A DNA stretch of 64,000 nucleotides, from contig MU001494.1 of assembly GCA_010093485.1 (NCBI GenBank), forward strand, positions 542,805 through 606,804, read 5' to 3'. Of this stretch, positions 57,682 through 64,000 are shown one piece after another. The position numbers and the translations under genes are program-made. How positions within the stretch are numbered: the stretch's first letter is position 1; every line of letters begins with the position of its first letter. The notes under the pieces are model-generated. The model did not search any database, was not told the origin of the DNA, and was given only the letters and a program-made list of their open reading frames with translations. The stretch comes from Karstenula rhodostoma CBS 690.94. Its lineage: Eukaryota; Ascomycota; Dothideomycetes; Pleosporales; Didymosphaeriaceae.

Positions 57682-60629
57682 GGCGGGTTGCGTCTGTAGA
57701 TTCGGTGGAGCAGTGGGCTCGACGCCGAAGCCTCAGCGGCTCTTTCAGACGACAGGCGAATCCAGGGCCGGGATTGGAAGACGGTCGGCGGCGATGGGCA
57801 GGGCGTCGGTCACGCTGCTGGGACGGAACTGCAGGGCCCGTAAAAGGATGCGTAGCGATGCAGCAGTTCGCCGTCACCCATGCATCTTCTGAGGACTCGC
57901 AATTCGCCGTGCGTGCCCAGCGTGCCATGTTGAGCGTTGGCGGCGAGACTGTGGCCTAACTGCATCGGCGGGCGTCTGCGACATGCAGCGAATAACAGAC
58001 GCCACAAGCAGGGACGCGCTGCAGCATCCCTGCGCTCTCCATCCTCGACGGCTAAGAATACACAGTACGAAGCCTCTAGACTCTAGACTACCTTCGATGT
58101 AGGTATGCTCTGGTCGACGGCGGACTGTGCCTCTTCAGTCGCACCGCAATGCGCACCCGTATAGGCTGCCAAACGCGGACGCGCCTTATCGAGTGCTCTG
58201 CCCGTCACTCGTCGTGGAAGCTGGACGGCATTTTGACCTGCGAGAATCGTACGGTCCGTGGTCGGGTGGGGGGAGAGGACGATCCGCCACCCGAAAATAG
58301 CGACCGCCCCATGCGAGAATGATTCCCACACCACGCGAACGACCTTGTCGCGCACAAGCAGCACGAACGCCTTTTAGCGAGCAAACGCTGCCAGCACAAG
58401 CCCGTCCTCTCTTCGATGCTTCTCCGGTCGAGAACCCGTGTTGCATGAGAACACACAGAAAGATGACCGTGCATGGTGTGCATGACGCTCCTCAATATCG
58501 GTGAGCATGCGCGCAACATGGCTACGCCGCAGCGTTGCCGCACCTCTGCATTGTCCGGCCTGTGTCCGAAAGATCCCCTGGAAAGTGGACGGCGGTCCAG
58601 ATTGACTCCCGGCAGACTGCCCCAGGCTTCACTCGTTATACCCGGGTCACGGTACATGTCGACCGTCCATGTAGCCGTGTTGGCCCCACGATTGGCGAAA
58701 TGGCGCTCAGGCTTTGTTCTTTTTAAAGAGCTCGGTCACGTACACATTACTAGTCGTCCATGGCACCTTGTACATAGCTCTCGGCTACAATGACCTGTAC
58801 TATAAGACCTGCGGTCAACTCGTAGCCTACTTCTTCACCAGCGGCTCCGCCACAGCCGCCTGGTTTCATTGTCATCGGCACGTTGAGCAGCAACGTGACG
58901 AGCTGGACGGATAGGAGGGAGAACAAGAGAAAGGATGAGATGGAGACGGGGGATCGAGAGGCTGTGGGGGGCAATGGGAATGCGTTGTTGGACTTGTCAG
59001 ACGAGAACAAGCAGTTCATGTATGTGTTGTGAGTGGACGGGAATTCTTTCTCGCGCGATCCAAGCAAGATACCCTCTGCGCGATTACACAAACCATAATG
59101 ACGCGGTCATCTTGCAAGCGGCGCCGCCTGGAACATCAGTATCTCGCATTCATTGCATACCTGTATACCCGGTTAGTTGGATGAGCAGAAGCCACAAATG
59201 TATCAACTTGTCACGGGCCAGCATGGGAAGCTAATGAGCCCGGCGTTACAAACCCACTTGCCAGCTGTCAGAAATGCAGGATGCATAAGGCTTCTCGGGT
59301 GTTATTGCAGCGTGCTGATGCAGCTGCTGTGTGTCTGTCATGTCAAGCCGGTGTATGTGGAACTACGGAATTGGCTAGGTAACGGCTCAAACAGCCCATG
59401 GCACAGAGATGCCTAGCTGCAGGCAAAAGTTATCGCACGCCTGGTCCTAGACCGCATCGAACACTTGAGATTCGAGGTGTGAAACTAAAGAGATTAGCGG
59501 AGATGAGAAGCACTGGCAACCCCAGATACGCATCGCATGGCGCTGTCCTAGCCAAATATAGCCTCACGTGCGCGCCCACCAATCAGGGACAGGGCGACTG
59601 CGATTGTACGACAACGCCATCCTATCGCTTGAAACGACCGCTGTTGCTGCGACGTCCTGCCCTATGCGCCCTGCAGTGATCGCATCGACCTGTCTGATGC
59701 TGTGTACTCTCACCGCACGTCACGACCGCGTGGTCGGAAGCCACCGGCCGCCCTCGAGACGCCATGTCGACTTCACGACTGCAATCAACATGCACCACTT
59801 GCTGCGTCAAGGAGACACGCAGCCGGTAAATCAGACGTCTCTCGCCCTTGTGTTGCCCGATTCTGGCAGCTTAGGCTCCGCTCTTACATCCCGTCCGTGT
59901 GGACAGTGGATACCTGGAGGCGCGCTCTGGAAAGCCTGACGAGATGGAATTTGCAATAGCACGCCCCGGTACCTGTGCGCACTGAGCCATCGCGACCACC
60001 GATAGATATGGGCGGGAAGCCAAGACAAGAGATAACACCAGAGGCAAAAGAGGGCGAGCTCCCGTCTCCGTCTTCCGTCTCCCTTACTGTGCTGAGGACT
60101 GCGAGTCGCATGTCGGCAGCCTCCGCCTACCTGTTCGAGCGCCACCAGGACAATGCCGCTGCGACAGCCAAAACAAGCACAACCAAGACGCCAACGTACA
60201 TGTGGCGATCTTAGGCGGATGCAGACCCCTCTCCGCATCGCTTGCGGCGTGCTGAGCGCCCCGCACTGTGTGTGTAGTGCGCGCGACGTCGCGGCAGCGT
60301 TGACCTGATCATCGCCCTGTAGTGGCCCGGTCACCATCCGAGCAACCGTGTATGGGTGGTGGGCCCCGGCTAGGCCGACCATTTCCATGGGGGCTTGAAC
60401 GGATGTTAGCTAGGATTCAGGATTGGACCACTCCAAACGGCGAGACCAATTTTCATTTGGTCGCCAAGCCAAACCGAGCAAACCCTTATCTCCTGGTGCG
60501 GGATGTCACAGAATTCACATTTCACGAGCACAAGCCGATTTAAATAAGGCTCGCTCCCTGCCAGTGCGCGGCCCCGTGCAGATTACTCTCCAACTTCAAC
60601 GCATCTCTACCTCCAGCAGTGGTCTGAAG
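57682..60629. other. Spacer with a transporter relic
   Basis: About 2.9 kb between divergent genes. The only recognisable content is a short broken transporter C-terminus at 58822-59032. Other open frames up to 185 codons overlap each other on both strands and show no domain. Confidence 0.55.
58822..59032 (+). pseudogene. C-terminal relic of an MFS (Dal5-like) transporter
   Basis: The frame 58868-59032 encodes a tail typical of the anion:cation symporter branch of MFS transporters: RRENKRKDE, a variable acidic stretch, then LDLSDENKQFMYVL and a stop. It resembles the family's ENKRRD...DLTDxENxxFRYVL. The hydrophobic part just before (VAYFFTSGSATAAWF, 58822-58866) is in a frame offset by one base at 58867. 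No further transporter sequence was found upstream, so this is a fragment. The match rests on a short tail and could be coincidence. Confidence 0.4.
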
Positions 60630-62706
60630 ATGGGCTGGGTTCACAATTTCAATCAGTCGGTGGCGAAGTCGCCCGTTGGTCGGTGGTTCCGTCTCGATGG
60701 CTCCGGACATGTCAGTACATCCTACGTTCAACCAGATGCAACATGTATTAACGACTTCACAGCCCAAAGCCCGGGCCGGGAGCCTTTTCTTCACCGAGAT
60801 GAGAGCCGGAATGGCCACCTTCTTCGCAATGGCATACATTATTGCAGTCAACTGTAGGTGCCATGGACAGGTCACGCTTTCTAAGCTAACATGCTCACCC
60901 AGCGACGATAACTTCGGACACGGGTGGAACTTGTGTCTGCCCTGCTGATCAGATGGAGACACTGTGCGATAACTACGAACCGTACCTGCTTTGTGTGCAA
61001 GAAATCAACCGCGATCTGGTTACTGCGACTGCTGCAATCTCGGCTCTGACCTCTTTCTGCATGGGGCTTTTCGCCAACATGCCAATCGGTCTAGCCCCCG
61101 GAATGGGTCTGAATGCGTACTTCACGTATACCGTTGTTGGCTATCACGGATCAGGTGCGTCATTACAGCACTACTACCCGTTTTGGTTTTCTCTGCCAGG
61201 GTGTTATTACAGCCGCAGGTTGCGGTTGTAGTACAAGATTCCCTTCTTGGAAGTCGTACTGATTACTTTTTCAGGAATGGTACCGTATGAGGTCGCACTC
61301 ACCGCCGTCTTCATGGAAGGTTTCATTTTTGTCGGCCTGACCCTTTTGGGTATCCGCCAGTGGCTTGCAAGGTGAGTTTGCAGCTGTCAAGATGGTGGTT
61401 GGAGGAAGGGAATTCAGATGATTCCGCGCTTCCGACCCGAGATTGACCGGCATGCGCCACGCAAAAGAAAATGTTGCTAACCTACCTCTCCAGGGCGATT
61501 CCGGCCTCAATCAAGCTCGCGACCGGTGTAGGTATCGGTCTGTACCTGACCATCATTGGCCTGAGCTATTCTGCCGGTATTGGACTCATCACTGGCGCTA
61601 AATCGACCCCTCTGGAGCTCGCTGGATGTGTCTATACGCCTGATCAGTTGGATACAGACGGTCTTGCCTGCCTCGGTTCCTACAAGATGCGAAACCCGAC
61701 CATGTGGATTGGGATCTTCTGCGGTGGCTTTGTGACTGTCCTGCTGATGATGTATCGCGTCAAGGGTGCCATCATTGCCGGCATCCTGCTCGTTTCCATC
61801 ATCTCCTGGCCTCGCTCGACTGCGGTCACCTACTTTCCGCACACCACACTCGGAGACTCCTCGTTCGACTTCTTCAAACAGGTCGTCACGTTCCGTCCTA
61901 TCAAGCATATCTTGGGTGCTCAGAAATGGGACATCTCCGGACACGGCGGTCAGTTCGCGCTGGCGTTCATTTCCTTCCTGTATGTTGACATTTTGGACTG
62001 CACTGGTACTCTGTACTCGATGGCGCGATTCGCGGGCTTGATCGATGAGCGGACTCAGGACTTCGAAGGCAGCTCGGTTGCATACACGGTTGACGCTCTC
62101 GGCATCTCGATTGGCAGTCTTTTCGGCACTCCCCCCGTCACCGCATTCATTGAAAGCGGTGCTGGTATCTCCGAGGGAGGCAAGACGGGACTTACTGCCA
62201 TGATGACGGGACTCTGCTTCTTCATCTCCGTCTTCTTTGCGCCCATCTTCGCGTCGATTCCTCCATGGGCGACTGGATGTACGCTGGTCATCGTCGGATG
62301 TCTCATGGCTTCGGCGGCCAAGGACATCAACTGGCGCTACATGGGCGATGCCATCCCGGCATTCCTCACCATCACCGTCATGCCTTTCACCTATTCCATC
62401 GCCTACGGTATGATTGCGGGTATCTTCTCGTACATGATCATCAACACCGTGGTATGGATCGTCGAGAAGGCGTCCGGTGGCCGCATCGTGCCCGAGTACA
62501 AGGAGCAGAAGGACGCCTGGACATACAAGATCCCTGGCGGGTTCCTGCCGCCGTGGGTTAACCGTGTCCGCCGCGGGAAGAAGGACTTCTGGAGGAGCGA
62601 TGATGAGACGGACGGTGTGCCCACGGGCGCTGGCGTCGTCAGCGAGCGTAGGAGCGAGACCAGCGATGTTCCCGTGGACAACGAGAAGGGCCCGAAGGTG
62701 GCTTGA
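60630..62706 (+). CDS. azgA: Purine permease of the AzgA family (adenine/guanine/hypoxanthine)
   Basis: Proton-coupled purine base transporter at the plasma membrane. Five exons (60630-60710, 60763-60853, 60903-61154, 61275-61371, 61494-62706) give 577 residues, the AzgA length. All four junctions keep frame: CAT|GTCAGT, AACT|GTAGGT, TCAG|GTGCGT and GCAAG|GTGAGT, with acceptors CACAG, CCCAG, TTCAG and TCCAG. Family landmarks: GSLFFTEMRAGMATFFAMAY and IIAVN (first helix), GLFANMPIGLAPGMGLNAYF, VFMEGFIFVGLTLLGIRQWL, FLYVDILDCTGTLYSMA, and SIGSLFGTPPVTAFIESGAG with GGKTGLTAM. The C-terminal tail is hydrophilic. Exon 1 encodes the cytosolic N-terminus, MGWVHNFNQSVAKSPVGRWF. The family name is secure; exact orthology to Aspergillus AzgA is inferred. 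Confidence 0.92.
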
Positions 62707-63583
62707 AAAAGGGCAGAGGGGCGGCGGTTTTGCGCTTAGGTTGCAGACCAGCCGGTTGGATCACGGCCTTGTATTGTCACGTTGTACTATGAAAGTTTGC
62801 CAGATGTGGCATGGTAAACGGTTGGCAGGATGAAAAGGATCGAAGATACCCTCGCTTCAGAATCGAACATATTTGGTAATAGTGGCGCTTCAGTGTTTGT
62901 ACCTAGGACATGACCACCAACAAAAGTGGGTCTCGTCGCCGAAATCCTCTACAAGACAGCGGATCAGCGTTGCTCGTAAGCCTCTTAGGCCTCTCCAATC
63001 ACACGCACGTGTTGGACTGGACGGAAACGAGTTCTCACGGCGTGATGTTTTGCCTTCGCTCTCCGAAGAGCAGTGTCGGAGGCACGGCGCATCGGAGCGG
63101 GGTTTGGGTTTGGTCAGGCCGCGCTCGGCTGACCCCTCCTTGGCTGGTCCAGCAACACCAGCATCGAGGCACATGCAGGTGCGTACGAGCAGGGCCAGTC
63201 AGCAATAAAATCGTCGGCGTGCGACGTGATTCTAGCCGCTCCGTGCCTGCCGTCGGCTGCATTCCCTCTCCTCCCGCCTGCCATCATACACCGTGGACTC
63301 TTGCAAACCATCGCGGCGTCTTCGAGCTGATTGACGAAAAGAGAGGTCGATTACGCAGCAGAGCGGATACGGACGTGGGTACTCCCGGCAGCGCACCGGC
63401 TTACAGAGGCGTTAGCAAGCAAGAGAAAGAACACAGGATAGATCTGAGCATTGGCGAGCACTGTCTGCTCAGCAGCGCCTTTTTATACTTCTAGGGCACC
63501 TGAATTACAGAGATACATCGAACGAAAACGCCCCCCACCACCAAGACTCACCCCAGGCACGCGCGACACAGGCACCACGCGCC
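62707..63583. other. Intergenic spacer azgA-RIB3
   Basis: About 880 bp, the azgA 3'UTR and the RIB3 promoter. No gene recognised. A weak TTTTTATACTTC near 63480 could be the RIB3 TATA element. Confidence 0.55.
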
Positions 63584-64000
63584 ATGCCCGCCGCTGTCGA
63601 AGTCGAGGCCGTGACGGCTCACGGCCTCGCAAACGGCAAGAACGGAGAGCTGGTCGACCACACGCCCGCACACCCGGCCTTCGACTCAATACCGGACGTT
63701 ATCCAGGCCTTTGGTGCGCCCCTCGCCCCTTCCCCGTCCCCTCCACCATGCTGACCACGACTGCCTATAGCAAATGACGAATTTGTCATTGTCCTCGACT
63801 CCCCCAGCCGCGAAAACGAAGGCGACCTCATCATCGCCGCCTCCGCCCTCACCCCCGCAAAAGCCTCCTTCATGATCCGCTACTCCTCCGGCTACATTTG
63901 CGCCCCGCTCCCCGTCTCCCGCGCCGCCGCCTTGCACCTGCCCCAGATGGTCACCGAGAACGCAGACCCCAACCAGACTGCCTACGCCGTCAGCATCGAC
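63584..64000 (+). CDS. RIB3: 3,4-dihydroxy-2-butanone 4-phosphate synthase, 5' part
   Basis: Riboflavin pathway enzyme that converts ribulose 5-phosphate to 3,4-dihydroxy-2-butanone 4-phosphate and formate. Exon 1 is 63584-63713 and exon 2 runs from 63771 past the window end, so the gene is truncated by the window. The splice TTT G|GTGCGC to TATAG|CA keeps frame and gives AFANDEFVIVLDSPSRENEG. The catalytic loop SRENEGDLIIAA, with the acidic Mg-binding residues, and the following SGYICAPL are typical of RibB/Rib3. The N-terminal ~40 residues are a variable extension. Confidence 0.93.

Overview
This window reads as nuclear DNA of a filamentous ascomycete (Pezizomycotina). The genes have short GT-AG introns, mostly 50-150 nt, with CTAAC-like branch points. 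The gene set includes NudF/PAC1 with a LisH domain, an AzgA-type purine permease, proteinase-K-type subtilisins and a Pab1 with an acidic RRM4 insert. A Dothideomycete is my guess for the class, but this is inference only. Seventeen protein-coding genes are supported. Most needed exon joining, and each junction given here keeps the reading frame. No rRNA, tRNA, CRISPR array or intact transposon was recognised.

Layout. 1-8 kb: an Nramp metal transporter, an unusual protein joining an NLR-type helical N-terminus to a degenerate G-alpha domain, and an F-box/WD protein with an RGG tail. 8-24.8 kb: a gene-poor stretch with only three intact genes, all secreted hydrolases (two subtilisins and a GH5 exo-beta-1,3-glucanase). 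It also holds the wreck of a multicopper oxidase and a short AT-rich tract that looks RIP-mutated. 24.8-34 kb: a mitochondrial DNAJC28/DUF1992 protein, a large disordered protein of unknown function and a small two-exon orphan gene. 34.9-57.7 kb: a dense housekeeping block of TFB1 (TFIIH), PAC1/NudF, STU2/XMAP215, KGD1, FBP1, PAB1 and a 1,334-residue proline-rich protein of unknown function. 57.7-64 kb: a long spacer with a broken transporter C-terminus, an AzgA-type purine permease and the 5' part of RIB3, which runs off the window.

How genes relate. PAC1 and STU2 both act on microtubules (dynein regulation and plus-end polymerisation) and are divergently transcribed from one 764-bp spacer. 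KGD1 and FBP1 are adjacent central-carbon genes on the same strand. The two subtilisins and the GH5 enzyme would act outside the cell or at the wall. The most unusual object is the gene at 2994-4999, in which every canonical GTPase box of the G-alpha fold is altered.
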